A DNA stretch of 64,000 nucleotides from Amycolatopsis jiangsuensis (GCF_014204865.1 NZ_JACHMG010000001.1:5606501-5670500); one strand, 5' to 3'; positions 55,246-64,000 are shown, numbered from the stretch's first letter. Notes: generated by a model not told the origin, from the letters alone. Translations and numbers: made by a program.

Positions 55246-55542
55246 ATGCAGACCAAAGAGTCGAGCTGGCGGGTCAGTGCTTCGTGCCGGGACGCTGATC
55301 CCGACGGGCTTTTCGTCCGTGGCGCGGAGCAGAACCGGGCGAAGGCCGTGTGCCTGGGCTGCCCGGTCCGCACGGAATGTCTCGCGGAGGCACTTGACGG
55401 CCGGATCAACTTCGGCGTCTGGGGCGGCATGACCGAACGGGAACGGCGGGCCCTGCTGCGCCGGCGCCCGGACGTGGTCAGCTGGACCGGCCTGCTCGAG
55501 GCGGCGAAACGCGACGCGCTCGCCGCCGCGGCGGCCGGCTGA
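55246..55542 (+). CDS. wblA: WhiB-family iron-sulfur regulator (WhiB4/WblA type)
   Basis: This 98-residue WhiB-like protein has the four cluster cysteines (SASC near residue 14, then CLGCPVRTEC) and the family signature GVWGG, followed by the basic helix ERRALLRRRP that contacts DNA or sigma factor. It senses oxygen or nitric oxide through a 4Fe-4S cluster and influences redox response and, in Streptomyces, development and antibiotic production (WblA). Orthology with WhiB4 (Rv3681c) is supported by the neighbours on both sides. ATG at 55246 is chosen. A strong terminator follows. Confidence 0.93.
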   Translation: MQTKESSWRVSASCRDADPDGLFVRGAEQNRAKAVCLGCPVRTECLAEALDGRINFGVWGGMTERERRALLRRRPDVVSWTGLLEAAKRDALAAAAAG

Positions 55543-55558
55543 AACACGCCCTGACGGC

Positions 55559-55603
55559 ACTCGGATCCCCGCCGGCCGGCCACCCGGCCGCGGGGATCCG
55601 AGT
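55559..55603 (+). terminator. Terminator after the WhiB gene
   Basis: A perfect 14-bp stem ACTCGGATCCCCGC / GCGGGGATCCGAGT with further pairing in the loop (CGGCCGG with CCGGCCG). Confidence 0.9.
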
Positions 55604-55680
55604 CATGCCCGGACATCGGTGCCGGTGCCTTGCCGGCCGCCCGTGAGCTGCGACGTTGGCCGCAGCCGAGGCGGCGGTGA

Positions 55681-56796
55681 TCACGGGGAGGTGGCGAGTT
55701 TGCCGCCGATGTCGCGCAGGCCTTCGAGGTCGTGCACGTCTCCGGCGAGCGCGGGCACCCGCACCAGCGGAGCCTCCGGGTGCGCGCGGGTGAAACGGGC
55801 GAGCAGGCGGTTCTCGCGGTCGGCGAGCACCACCCGGTCCGCGTGCAGCCGCAGCACGGCCTCGGCGAGCGGGGCGTTGCGCACCGATTCGGCGGCGGTC
55901 AGCGCCTCCGGCCCGGACAGCGGCGCCAGCACCGGATGGGTGCGGTTGGCCACCAGCCCGGCCAGTGGCATCGCCTCACCGGCGAGCCGCTCCACGAAAT
56001 AGGACGCCTCGCGCAGCGCGTCCGGCTCCGGCGCGGCGACCACGAGGAACGACGTGCCCGACGAGCGCAACAGCTCGGCCGTCTTGCGGGCCCGTTCCCG
56101 GAACCCGCCGAACATGCTGTCGAAGGCCTGCATGAACGCCGACGCGTCGGCGAGCAGCTGGCCGCCGATGATCGTCGACACTGCCTTGGCGAACATCGAG
56201 AACCCGGCGCTGACCACCTTGCGCAGACCCCAGCCGCCGGCCTTGGCCGGGCCGGTCAGCAGCCGGATCATCCGGCCGTCGAGTGCGGTGGACAGCCGGG
56301 TCGGCGCGTCCAGGAAGTCCAGCGCCGACCGGCTCGGCGGCGTGTCGACCACGATCAGGTCCCACTCGTCGGTGGCGGCGAGCTGCCCCAGCTTCTCCAT
56401 CGCCATGTACTCCTGCGTTCCGGAGAACGAGGTGGAAATGGTCTGGTAGAAGGGGTTCTGCAGCAGCTGCTCGGCCCGTTCCGGTCCGGCATGCACCCGC
56501 ACCATGTCGTCGAACGTGCGCCGCATGTCGAGCATCATCGCCCACAGCTCGCCCTTGGGCTCGAAGCCTTCGACCCGCACCTGCCGCGGGTGGTTGCCCA
56601 GCTCCCGCAGCCCGAGCGCCTGGGCCAGCCTGCGGGCCGGGTCGATGGTCAGCACCACCGTCTGCCGCCCGCGTTCGGCCGCGCGCAGCGCCAGTGCCGC
56701 CGCGGTGGTGGTCTTGCCGACCCCGCCGGACCCGCAGCACACGATCACGCGGCTTTCCGGATCGTCGAGCAACGCGTCCACGTCCAGCTCCGGCAT
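55681..56796 (-). CDS. ArsA/GET3-family ATPase (second gene of the pair)
   Basis: This 371-residue P-loop ATPase has a deviant Walker [17 protein letters not shown], switch [14 protein letters not shown] and switch [18 protein letters not shown]. The C-terminal half is a helical region. It overlaps the upstream ArsA gene (TGATG), so the two are expressed together and probably act as a heterodimer. Orthologs by position are Rv3679 and Rv3680 in M. tuberculosis, reported there to affect glycerol and nitric-oxide tolerance. The job here is inferred from that. Confidence 0.9.
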   Translation of the reverse strand: MPELDVDALLDDPESRVIVCCGSGGVGKTTTAAALALRAAERGRQTVVLTIDPARRLAQALGLRELGNHPRQVRVEGFEPKGELWAMMLDMRRTFDDMVRVHAGPERAEQLLQNPFYQTISTSFSGTQEYMAMEKLGQLAATDEWDLIVVDTPPSRSALDFLDAPTRLSTALDGRMIRLLTGPAKAGGWGLRKVVSAGFSMFAKAVSTIIGGQLLADASAFMQAFDSMFGGFRERARKTAELLRSSGTSFLVVAAPEPDALREASYFVERLAGEAMPLAGLVANRTHPVLAPLSGPEALTAAESVRNAPLAEAVLRLHADRVVLADRENRLLARFTRAHPEAPLVRVPALAGDVHDLEGLRDIGGKLATSP

Positions 56797-57800
56797 CAGC
56801 GCACCCCCTGTTCCTGCAGCGCCTCGGCGAGTTCGTAGAGCGCGGCCACGTCGACGCCGTCGGTGCTCTCCGGCAGCTCCAGCGTCGGCAGGTCGGCCTC
56901 CGCGAGCTGTTCCCTGGCACGCTGCTCGGCAGCCACCCGCACGGCGTGCTCCACGGTCTCCTCGACGAGCGCGTCCAGCGTCTCGTCCGGCAGCTTCAGC
57001 CCGGCCGACGCGAGCCCGGAGCGCACCCGCGCCGCGTCCACCCGGCCGTCCGCGGCCGCGGTCACCGAGCGCGCCGGCAGCCGCGGCGGACGGACCCGGT
57101 TGACCAGCACCGCACCCGGCCGCAGGTCGGCGCCGTCCAGCTCGGCCACCGCCTCGACGGTCTCGCGGACCGGCATCTCCTCCAACAGTGTGGTGAGGTG
57201 CACCGCGGTCTGGCCGGAGTGCAGCAGCCGTACGACCCCGTCGGCCTGGCCGCGGATCGGACCGGTCTTGGCGAGGTCGGTGAGCGCCTTCGTGACGTCG
57301 AGGAACTTCACCACGCGACCGGTCGGCGGCGCGTCGACCACCACCGCGTCGTAGGTGTGCCTGCCGTCGGATTCGGTGCGGCCGACGCACTCCTTGATCT
57401 TCCCGGTGAGCAGCACGTCGCGCAGGCCGGGGGCGAGCGTGGTGGCGAACTCGATCGCACCCATCCGGCGCAGGGTGCGGCCGGCGAAACCGAGGTTGTA
57501 GAACATCTCGAAGTACTCGAGCAGCGCCGCTTCGACGTCGATGTGCAGCGCGCGCAACTCACCCCCGCCCGGTACCGCGGCGATGCGCTGCTCCGCGTAC
57601 GGCAGGGGCTCGGTGTCGAAGAGCTGGGCGATGCCCTGGCGTCCCTCGACCTCGATCAGCAGCACCCGGCGTCCGTCGCGGGCGAGCGCGAGGCCCAGCG
57701 CCGCGGCGAGTGTGGTCTTGCCGGTGCCGCCCTTGCCGGTGACGAAGTGCAGCCGGGCCCTGGTGAGCTCGTCGGTCCAGCCGGCGGGGGGTGTGGTCAC
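56796..57800 (-). CDS. ArsA/GET3-family ATPase (first gene of the pair)
   Basis: This 334-residue P-loop ATPase has [18 protein letters not shown] (deviant Walker A with the signature Lys), [14 protein letters not shown] and [16 protein letters not shown] (switch II). The middle has a helical segment as in other Get3-like proteins. It is encoded upstream of the second ArsA-like gene, overlapping by one base. Confidence 0.9.
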   Translation of the reverse strand: MTTPPAGWTDELTRARLHFVTGKGGTGKTTLAAALGLALARDGRRVLLIEVEGRQGIAQLFDTEPLPYAEQRIAAVPGGGELRALHIDVEAALLEYFEMFYNLGFAGRTLRRMGAIEFATTLAPGLRDVLLTGKIKECVGRTESDGRHTYDAVVVDAPPTGRVVKFLDVTKALTDLAKTGPIRGQADGVVRLLHSGQTAVHLTTLLEEMPVRETVEAVAELDGADLRPGAVLVNRVRPPRLPARSVTAAADGRVDAARVRSGLASAGLKLPDETLDALVEETVEHAVRVAAEQRAREQLAEADLPTLELPESTDGVDVAALYELAEALQEQGVR

Positions 57801-57822
57801 GACATCAACAGTAAACCGGCGC

Positions 57823-58071
57823 TCAGCTGGCCAGCATCATGACGCCGACCGCAGCCGCGACCACCGCGACGAGGCACCAGGTCGCCACGCCCGGCAGCAC
57901 GGTCAGGGTGAGCACGGCCACCACGAGCAGTGCGGTGGCGGTCACCGCGCCGGCGACCGCGACCCGGCCCGACTCGTTCACGTGATCCCGCGTCTTCGCC
58001 ATCACCACGAACGCCAGCGGCACCCCGGCCACCGCCAGCAGCACCGTCGCCACCACCCGCCACGTTTCCAT
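57823..58071 (-). CDS. Small membrane protein of unknown function
   Basis: This 82-residue protein has three hydrophobic stretches (VVATVLLAVAGVPLAFVV, AVTATALLVVAVLTLTVL, WCLVAVVAAAVGVMML). It starts 22 bases upstream of the ArsA operon and may be co-transcribed. The family is not recognised. Confidence 0.72.
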   Translation of the reverse strand: METWRVVATVLLAVAGVPLAFVVMAKTRDHVNESGRVAVAGAVTATALLVVAVLTLTVLPGVATWCLVAVVAAAVGVMMLAS

Positions 58072-58200
58072 CCGCCCACGCTAACGACCACGACGACGCA
58101 GGAGATTGTCACGGTGCGTGACTCGTTCACCTGTCCGGGTGGTGAGCTTCGCGGACGGCGGTCCGGACGGGACTTGCCCGCTTGGTTACGCTCCCGAGTC

Positions 58201-58362
58201 ATGAGCGCGACCACATGGGAGTACGCCACCGTCCCGTTGCTGATCCACGCGACGAAGCAGATCCTCGACCAGTGGGGCGAGGACGGCTGGGAGCTGGTCA
58301 CCGTGCTGCCCAACCCGAGCGGCGAACAGCACGTCGCCTACCTCAAGCGGCCGAAGAGCTGA
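58201..58362 (+). CDS. DUF4177 small protein
   Basis: This 53-residue protein matches the DUF4177 pattern WEYATVPLLIHATKQILDQW...GWELVTVLPNPSGE. The equivalent M. tuberculosis gene (Rv3678A) lies in the same place. TACGCT (58187-58192) precedes the ATG by 8 bases. Function unknown. Confidence 0.85.
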   Translation: MSATTWEYATVPLLIHATKQILDQWGEDGWELVTVLPNPSGEQHVAYLKRPKS

Positions 58363-58372
58363 GGGGGCGGAC

Positions 58373-58828
58373 GTGACCTGGAGCGAACGGCTCGCCGAGC
58401 TCGGTATCGAACTTCCCGGAGTCGCCGCACCGCTGGCCGCGTACGTGCCGGCCGTGCGCAGCGGCTCGCACGTCTACACCTCCGGCCAGCTGCCGTTCGT
58501 CGACGGCGTGCTCGCCGCGACCGGCAAGGTCGGCGCGGAGGTCAGCCCCGAGGAGGCGAAGGGGCACGCGCGCACGGCGGTGCTCAACGCGCTCGCCGCG
58601 GTGCACGCGCTCCAGGGTGTCGATTCGATCACCCGGATCGTCAAGGTGGTCGGCTTCGTCGCGTCCACGGACGGCTTCACCGGCCAGCCCGCGGTGGTCA
58701 ACGGGGCGTCCGAGCTGCTCGGTGAGGTGTTCGGCGACGCCGGGGTGCACGCGCGCTCCGCGGTCGGCGTCGCGGAGCTCCCGATCGGGGCGCCGGTGGA
58801 GGTCGAACTGATCGTGGAGGTGGAGTGA
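58373..58828 (+). CDS. RidA family protein
   Basis: This 151-residue trimeric RidA/YjgF-like protein has LPFVDGVLAATGKVGAEVS, then VVGFVASTDGFTGQPAVVNGAS and AVGVAELPIGAPVEVELIVEV at the end. It deaminates reactive enamines or imines. The GTG start lies 10 bases after the DUF4177 stop. The ARSAVGVAELP segment carries the conserved Arg of RidA. It overlaps the next gene by one base. Confidence 0.93.
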   Translation: MTWSERLAELGIELPGVAAPLAAYVPAVRSGSHVYTSGQLPFVDGVLAATGKVGAEVSPEEAKGHARTAVLNALAAVHALQGVDSITRIVKVVGFVASTDGFTGQPAVVNGASELLGEVFGDAGVHARSAVGVAELPIGAPVEVELIVEVE

Positions 58829-59460
58829 TGGACCCCGACATCGAACAGTCGCTGCACGAGCTGCTGCTCCGGCTGGCCGGCCGCACGCCGGACCAGCTGC
58901 TGTGGCGATTCCGGGACTGGCTCGGCGAGGGTGCCATGGGCACGCTCGCGCGGACTTTGCCCAGGTCTTTGCTCAAGCACAGGATCGATCTCGATCAGGC
59001 GGAGTACCGCCTGCTCGTGGCGGGTCTGATCCCGCACGGCGCGGACTGGCACCAGGTGAGTTCCACCCTGGGGGTAGACGACGTCGTCGAGACCCGGTAC
59101 ACATTCACGCGGAGTGCCCCCGAATGGGTGAACTCCGTCGACTCTGTGTCCGTCCTGCTCCACGCGACCCTGCGTGGGCGTGCGGACGTGGGGGAAGTGC
59201 GGCAGAGCTGGCGGCACCTGGGTGGTGCGGCCGGCGAGGGTGGGGCCAAGCGGGTCCTGCTGGTGACGGCGACGGCGGGTCAGCCGAGGCTCACCGGGGA
59301 GCTGCAGCGGGTGCTGCGGGTCCTGGGGGACGAGGAACCCAGCGTCGAGGTCATCCCGCCGCGCTTCGACCTTCCCGGGTACCACCGGGCCGCGCTCGCC
59401 GAATCCGAGCTGGTCTGCGTCGGTGCCGCGGGTGCCGGTCATCGACTCGTCGCCGCGTAA
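58828..59460 (+). CDS. Unknown protein, member of a tandem paralogue pair (short copy)
   Basis: This 210-residue protein is homologous to the next encoded protein over its whole length: LHELLLRLAGRTPDQ, KHRIDLDQAEYRLL, LLHATLRGRADVGEVRQSWR, KRVLLVTATAGQPR, SVEVIPPRFDLPGYHRAA. The N-terminal part is helical and acidic; the C-terminal part alternates strands and helices. ATG at 58828 overlaps the RidA stop. No known domain or function. Confidence 0.8.
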   Translation: MDPDIEQSLHELLLRLAGRTPDQLLWRFRDWLGEGAMGTLARTLPRSLLKHRIDLDQAEYRLLVAGLIPHGADWHQVSSTLGVDDVVETRYTFTRSAPEWVNSVDSVSVLLHATLRGRADVGEVRQSWRHLGGAAGEGGAKRVLLVTATAGQPRLTGELQRVLRVLGDEEPSVEVIPPRFDLPGYHRAALAESELVCVGAAGAGHRLVAA

Positions 59461-59498
59461 CGCTCATAGCCGCCAGGCGAGCTGGGAGGAGCACAGCA

Positions 59499-60668
59499 AT
59501 GGTGGAGGTTCACGACGGCCCGCCGATGGACGGGTTCTCGGTGCCCCTGCGCCTGCACAACTTGTTGCTGGCCCTGGCTGGCCGCATCGACGACAGTGCG
59601 CTCACCGAAGCCCGTGAGCTGATCGCCCGCGCGCACATCGACGAGGCCGTGGAACTGACCACCGGCACGTTGATCGCGGGCCGGATCCCGGTGAGCGGGA
59701 ACGAGCAGCGGGAGCTGGCGCTCGTACTGGAGATGAGCCGGTCGGACGCGACGCTCGCCAACGATCTGCTGGTCGAGGACGCCGAACCGGTGCACAGTCA
59801 CCGGTTCACCGGCGACAACCAGCCGGAGTTCGGACTCGCCGAGGCGCTCGACCGCACGCTGCAGGTGCTGCCGGACGTGCGGTCCGTGCACGCGGTGTGG
59901 CGCAACACGCCGGCCGGCAGCGTGCCGGGCGCGCTGCCGCAGCGGGTGGTGCTGGTCGAGCTGGGCCCCGAGGGCAACCCGCCCGCAGTGGCCTTCCGCG
60001 TCGACACCGCGTTGCGCCGGGCGGGCATCCGCTCGGTCGTCGAGGTGAGCGGCCCGGGCGTGCCGAAGTCGGACTACCACCAGTCGGCCGGTGCCGTCGC
60101 GACGCCGGTGTGGGTCACCGGCAGCACGCATTCGGCCCCGGACTACCGCCCGGAACCGGTGTCGGCGCCGCGGACCCCGGCGCCGTCGCCACCGCCGCCG
60201 GTCGCCGAGCCGGTGTCGGAGACGCCGAGCCGGCACGGCATCCGTCAGCCGGCCCCGGAACCGCCCGCCCCGGCCGCCCCGCCCGCACCGGTCGCTCCGG
60301 TGGTGCCGATCGTGCAGAACCCGCCACCGGAACGTCCCACCGAGGCCGAACGTGCCCACGCGGCCCGGGAGGAATCGCGGGCCGAGCGCACCGCGGACCT
60401 GACTCCCGCCGAGGTGGCCCAGCTGCGTCAGGCACTGGCGGAGAACCCGGAGAAGGGCCGCGAGATCGCCGCGGGCAAGCCGAGCATGCACGAGGTCGTG
60501 GAGCTGCCCGCGCTGGACCTCGAAGACCCGAGCCTGTCCGAACGAGACCGCGCCCTCCTGCGGGAACTGCACGAGGAACTCGCCGAACGCGAACGAGCCG
60601 AGGCCGCCCGCCTCCGCCTCAACGGAGCCTCCCGCTCAGGCGGCGACTCCCGCTGGTCGACTTCCTGA
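59499..60668 (+). CDS. Unknown protein, long paralogue with Pro-rich linker and helical C-terminus
   Basis: This 389-residue protein has an N-terminal 195 residues that align with the preceding gene (LHNLLLALAGRIDD, AGRIPVSGNEQREL, ALDRTLQVLPDVRSVHAVWR, QRVVLVELGPEGNPP, SVVEVSGPGVPKSDYHQSA). A Pro/Ala linker of about 120 residues follows, then a charged helical C-terminal region (ERAHAAREESRAERTADLT, RALLRELHEELAERERAEA). It has a strong ribosome site (gggagga) 6 bases upstream. Role unknown. Confidence 0.8.
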   Translation: MVEVHDGPPMDGFSVPLRLHNLLLALAGRIDDSALTEARELIARAHIDEAVELTTGTLIAGRIPVSGNEQRELALVLEMSRSDATLANDLLVEDAEPVHSHRFTGDNQPEFGLAEALDRTLQVLPDVRSVHAVWRNTPAGSVPGALPQRVVLVELGPEGNPPAVAFRVDTALRRAGIRSVVEVSGPGVPKSDYHQSAGAVATPVWVTGSTHSAPDYRPEPVSAPRTPAPSPPPPVAEPVSETPSRHGIRQPAPEPPAPAAPPAPVAPVVPIVQNPPPERPTEAERAHAAREESRAERTADLTPAEVAQLRQALAENPEKGREIAAGKPSMHEVVELPALDLEDPSLSERDRALLRELHEELAERERAEAARLRLNGASRSGGDSRWSTS

Positions 60669-61323
60669 CACCCGGCGCCGCGACGTCGTCCCCGGCTTCG
60701 CCTTCGCCGGTGGGTTGTCGCGACTGGGCCGTTGGTGGCTGGTCGCGTTGGGTCGCGGGTGGCTTGGGGTTGTGACGGGGCTGCCGTGGTTGGTGGTGGT
60801 CGGACGTCGAGACCGGATCCGTCGGTGGTTGGCTGTGACCGGTCCACTGGTAGCTGGTCGCGCTCGGTCGCGGGTGGCTGGTGGTCGGAGATCGTGACCG
60901 GACCGCCGGTGGCTGAAGGTCGTGACCGGTCCGCCGGTCGTCGGTGTGGCCGTGCCGCCGGTGGCTGAAAGTCGGGCCCCTGCTTGGCTTCCGATGCAGC
61001 GCGATGCCGGGTGACCGGCGTGCTTCGGCGGATCTCGCCCGGAAGTCGGTCAGCGCTGACCGACTTCCGGACGCCGCTGTCGACCTGGCCGGTGAGTCAC
61101 GTGGGTGACGTCCGGCGCCGATGGAATCTCTGACGCCGAACGCCGTCGGGTTGCCGGTGCGTACGTCGGCGGGGTGTTTGTGGATGTGGCGACCGGTGCT
61201 GGGTGAAGTGACCGGCACTGGTGAGTCTCGCGAGCGGGACCTCCTTGCCGGGACGCGGGTGCCGCGGCGTGAGATGTGACCAGTGTCCGGTGATCCGCGC
61301 GGGTTGCGAGGTATGTTGCGCGG
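60669..61323. other. Intergenic region with degenerate repeats
   Basis: These 655 bases contain many degenerate copies of GACCGG, GGTGGCTG and GGTCG motifs (about 60700-60970), such as GTGACCGGTCCGCCGG near 60919 and GACCGGACCGCCGGTGGCTG near 60897. The NUDIX promoter is at the right end (TATGTT, 61312-61317). I see no gene here on either strand that has family support. Confidence 0.6.
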
Positions 61324-62148
61324 GTGGATCGGCCGCGTGAGTTCGTTTTCGACATCCCCGCCCGCCCGGGTATCGCGATCCGGGACAACGCCGATGGTCC
61401 GCCGGTACGGCCGAAGGACGCCGCCACGGTGATCCTGCTGCGCGACGCCGCGGACGGGCTTGAGGTCTTCCTGCAGCATCGGGTGCGCGGAATGGCGTTC
61501 GCGGGCGGGATGACCGTGTTCCCCGGCGGGGGTGTGGATCCGCGGGACGCGGACGCGTCCGTCGCCTGGGCCGGTCCGCCGCCGTCGTGGTGGGGCGAGC
61601 GGTTCGCGTGCGACGAGGGGCTCGCCCGGGCGCTCGTGTGCGCCGCGGTGCGGGAGACCTTCGAGGAGTCCGGTGTGCTGCTGGCCGGGACCGAGGATGC
61701 CGTGGTCGCCGACGTCGCGCCGTATCGTGCGGCCCGGAAAGCCTTGGAGAGCAGGGAAATCTCGTTGGCCGGGTTTCTCGCCGACGCGGGGCTCACAGTG
61801 CGCGCCGACCTGCTGCGCCCGTATGCGCACTGGGTCACGCCGCCGGAGGAGCCGCGCCGGTACGACACGCGGTTCTTCGCCGCGAAGCTGCCCGAGGGCC
61901 AGCGCGCGGACGGCGCGACGTCCGAGGCCGACGCCGTGGGCTGGCAGCGGCCGTCCGCGGCGATCGCCGACGCGCGCGAAGGCCGGCGCGGGCTGATGCC
62001 GCCGACCTGGCTCACCCTGAGCGAGCTGGACGAGTGCGCGACCGCCGGCGAGGTGCTCGGCGAGCCGCGCGACATCGTCAAGACCATCCCGAAGCTGGTC
62101 CGAGACGGGGAGCAGGTCCGCGTCATCCTCGATCCGACGGAGGACTGA
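61324..62148 (+). CDS. NUDIX hydrolase with an extended Nudix box
   Basis: This 274-residue NUDIX protein has the Nudix box elements split by a long insertion: GGGVDPRDADAS, then 25-30 residues later CAAVRETFEESGVLLAG (the catalytic RETFEES motif). This extended form is seen in the Rv3672c-type and CoA-pyrophosphatase-like NUDIX groups. GTG at 61324 follows TATGTT (61312-61317) by 6 bases, suggesting a leaderless mRNA. It likely hydrolyses a nucleotide-linked pyrophosphate; the substrate is not clear. The next gene starts at the following base. Confidence 0.88.
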   Translation: MDRPREFVFDIPARPGIAIRDNADGPPVRPKDAATVILLRDAADGLEVFLQHRVRGMAFAGGMTVFPGGGVDPRDADASVAWAGPPPSWWGERFACDEGLARALVCAAVRETFEESGVLLAGTEDAVVADVAPYRAARKALESREISLAGFLADAGLTVRADLLRPYAHWVTPPEEPRRYDTRFFAAKLPEGQRADGATSEADAVGWQRPSAAIADAREGRRGLMPPTWLTLSELDECATAGEVLGEPRDIVKTIPKLVRDGEQVRVILDPTED

Positions 62149-62922
62149 ATGACCACCCCCGCCTACGGCGTGCTGCGCCGGGTCTCCGAGACGGTGTCGG
62201 TACTGCTCGAGAACAACCCGTCCACGATGACGCTGGAGGGCACGAACAGCTGGGTGCTGCGTGCCCCGGACGCTCCCGCCGCGGTGGTCGTCGACCCGGG
62301 ATACCGGGACCTGGCGCACCTGGAGAAGCTGGCCTGCGTCGGTGCCGTCGAGCTGATCCTGCTGACCCACCACCATCCCGACCACGCCGAGGGCGCACCA
62401 TGGCTGGCCGAGCGGACCGGCGCGCCGGTCCGGGCGTTCGACGCTTCGCTGTGCCTGGCGGCCGAACCGTTCGCCGACGGCGACGTGGTGCGCGGCGGTG
62501 GGCTCGACATTCGCGTGCTGCACACCCCCGGGCACACCGACGATTCGGTGTCCCTGCACGTCGCGGACCAGATCCTGACCGGCGACACGATCCTCGGCCG
62601 GGGCACCACCGTGCTGCACGACCTCGGCGACTACCTGCGCTCGCTGCGCCGGCTGATCGACCTTCCCGCGGGCACGCCGGGCCTGCCAGGGCACGGTCCG
62701 GAGCTGCCCGATCTCCCGGCCACCGCCCGCGAATACCTGGCACATCGGGAACAGCGACTGGACCAGGTGCGTTCGGCCTTGCAGGTGCTCGGCGCGGACG
62801 CGACACCCAGGCAGGTCGTCGAGATCGTCTACGCGGACGTCGACCAGGCGCTGTGGGTGCCCGCGGAAGCGAGCGTCCGGGCCCAGCTGGATTACCTGCG
62901 TGCTTCGGAGGACGAACGATGA
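62149..62922 (+). CDS. Metallo-beta-lactamase-fold hydrolase
   Basis: This 257-residue hydrolase has THHHPDHAEG (the HxHxDH zinc motif), HTPGHTDDSVSL and the next metal ligand in GDTILGRGTTVLHD. It resembles LACTB2-like proteins and is the positional ortholog of Rv3677c. It starts at the base after the NUDIX stop and overlaps the glutaredoxin-like gene by 4 bases (ATGA). Substrate unknown. Confidence 0.92.
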   Translation: MTTPAYGVLRRVSETVSVLLENNPSTMTLEGTNSWVLRAPDAPAAVVVDPGYRDLAHLEKLACVGAVELILLTHHHPDHAEGAPWLAERTGAPVRAFDASLCLAAEPFADGDVVRGGGLDIRVLHTPGHTDDSVSLHVADQILTGDTILGRGTTVLHDLGDYLRSLRRLIDLPAGTPGLPGHGPELPDLPATAREYLAHREQRLDQVRSALQVLGADATPRQVVEIVYADVDQALWVPAEASVRAQLDYLRASEDER

Positions 62923-63173
62923 GTGACGTCGAGGTCGAGTTCTACTGGCGGCCGGGCTGCTTCTTCTGCAGTGCACTGCGCCCGCAACTGCTGGAGAGCG
63001 GCTTCTCCCTGAAGGAACTCAACATCTGGGAGGACCCCGGCGCAGCCGAACGCGTCCGCGAAGTCGCGAACGGCAACGAAACCGTCCCGACCGTGATCGT
63101 CGGCACCACCGCGCTGGTCAACCCGAGCATCGAGCAGGTGCACGCCGCCGTCCGCGCGGAATCCGCAGCCTGA
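62919..63173 (+). CDS. Glutaredoxin-like protein (mycoredoxin type)
   Basis: This 84-residue thioredoxin-fold protein has the active site CFFC (RPGCFFCSALRPQ), cis-Pro loop TVPTVIVG and C-terminal NPSIEQVHAAV. In actinobacteria such proteins may work with mycothiol. It is the last gene of the NUDIX/hydrolase operon. Confidence 0.9.
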   Translation: MSDVEVEFYWRPGCFFCSALRPQLLESGFSLKELNIWEDPGAAERVREVANGNETVPTVIVGTTALVNPSIEQVHAAVRAESAA

Positions 63174-63210
63174 CAGTCGGCCAGTCGGCCAATGGCAGTG
63201 GCGGCCGTAG

Positions 63211-63252
63211 CTGCCGCTGCCGCTGCCGCTGCCGTTGGCGTTGGCGTTGCCG
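63211..63252 (+). repeat. Hexanucleotide repeat tract
   Basis: Four CTGCCG units are followed by two TTGGCG units and one TTGCCG, 42 bases in seven units. Confidence 0.95.
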
Positions 63253-63429
63253 TCGGGTCGCACCGGCCGCGAGCCGAGCCGAATCGGGACGAAGCGTGAT
63301 CCGGAACGGTCGCCGGTCACGGCGGCGATACAGGGAATCCACAGTCCCGCAGCCACTGGCCGGTTCCAAGAACCACGGCTGCTGGCCGCGGTTGGCGGCT
63401 GCCGAGCGCGGTTGTGGCCGGCGTGCAAA

Positions 63430-63960
63430 CCCCCATCGCGGGCGATAGCTGCGGCCCGCGCCGGACCGGACGCGCAGACTGCGACCCGCGGCGACGGTCC
63501 GGCCGCGGCAATGGCTGCTGGCCACAGATTCGGACCGACGCGCCGGAGCGCGGTCTGCCCCGACGGCTGCTGACCGCAGACCCGGACGGACGCCCAGACT
63601 CTGTCCGCGGCGATGGTCCGGCTGTGGCGACGGCTGCTGACCGCAGGTTCGGACCGGCGCGCCAGGGCGCAGTCTGCGGCGACGGTCCCGCCTGCAGGCA
63701 CAGCTGGCGACGGCAGATTCGGACCGGCGCGCGAGGGCCCGGTCTGTGGCGACGACTGCCACCCGCGGTCACGGCTCGACGCGCAGACTCCGGCCTTCGG
63801 GCGGAGGATCGGCCTGACGCGCAGACTGCGGTATATCCCGACCGGCGCGCCAGTGCGCGGTCTGCCGCGACGGCTGCCGACCCGCCTGCGGCTATGGCTG
63901 CCGACCGCAGTCACGGCCCGATATGCAGACCCGGCGGGACGAGCGGACTCGGCTTGTGAC
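63430..63960 (+). repeat. Degenerate tandem repeat array
   Basis: Repeated diverged blocks contain motifs such as GACCGCAG, TTCGGACCG, GCGCAGTCTGYGGCGACGG and GACGCGCAGACT (copies near 63465, 63530, 63585, 63645, 63715, 63780 and 63815). The unit is about 60-70 bases but strongly diverged. The array does not look like CRISPR, since there are no regular spacers and the copies are imperfect. Confidence 0.75.
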
Positions 63961-63961
63961 C

Positions 63962-64000
<39 letters not shown>

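Noticed and set aside
63118..63914. Long minus-strand frames in the right-edge repeat region
   Set aside because: They are Arg/Ala/Ser-rich and follow the repeats, with no domain and several overlapping frames open at once.
63430..63960. CRISPR array
   Set aside because: Repeats are diverged and irregular with no fixed-length spacers, and no cas gene is nearby.

Overview
The window reads as chromosomal DNA of a very high-GC actinobacterium, most likely a Pseudonocardiaceae member of the Amycolatopsis type. Three gene blocks have the content and order I know from Mycobacterium tuberculosis: dnaX, amidase, ybaB, recR (Rv3721c to Rv3715c); leuA, ask, asd (Rv3710 to Rv3708c); and phosphoesterase, ponA2, whiB4, two ArsA-like ATPases, DUF4177, RidA, beta-lactamase-fold hydrolase (Rv3683 to Rv3677c). 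The conservon-type signalling operon, many GTG starts and several probable leaderless transcripts fit the same group. The species call is inference.

Layout. 1-3.7 kb: a conservon-like operon (histidine-kinase-like protein cut by the left edge, roadblock protein, GTPase), with the SRP RNA gene starting inside the GTPase gene. 3.7-6.75 kb: a spermidine-synthase-like protein and a TetR/hydrolase operon divergent from a carboxymuconolactone-decarboxylase-family gene. 6.8-10.9 kb: dnaX (broken reading frame), cell-wall amidase, ybaB, recR. 11-18.3 kb: a surface-glycan locus (UDP-GlcNAc 2-epimerase, two GT2 glycosyltransferases, a flippase-like protein, a large membrane protein, DUF2304) ending in a uridine-kinase-like gene. 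18.9-24.8 kb: a complete five-gene peptide-type ABC importer. 25-31 kb: DedA protein, EamA exporter with divergent LysR, TetR with divergent peroxiredoxin, SDR enzyme, WYL regulator. 31-36.6 kb: leuA with a leucine leader peptide and attenuator, then the ask-asd operon with an internal start for the aspartokinase beta subunit. 36.7-45.6 kb: lipoprotein, MFS exporter, nitroreductase, secreted protein, esterase, FMN reductase, Ohr, Dps, glutamate decarboxylase. 45.6-47.3 kb: hypothetical genes, two of them overlapping. 47.4-51.6 kb: S9 peptidase, methyltransferase, an HTH/hydrolase pair with an AT-rich operator, tRNA-Pro(CGG). 51.6-63.2 kb: the PonA2-WhiB4-ArsA block, a tandem pair of paralogous unknown proteins, NUDIX, beta-lactamase-fold and glutaredoxin-like genes. 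63.2-64 kb: repeat-rich DNA running off the right edge.

The most notable observations are the leuA attenuator with a 13-residue Leu-rich leader peptide, two TetR-linked operator clusters, the dnaX frame break, the full-length tandem paralogues at 58.8-60.7 kb, a conservon lacking its DUF742 gene and the expected kinase histidine, and a recurring TANNNT-to-start spacing that indicates leaderless transcription. I saw no CRISPR array, transposase, integrase or prophage.
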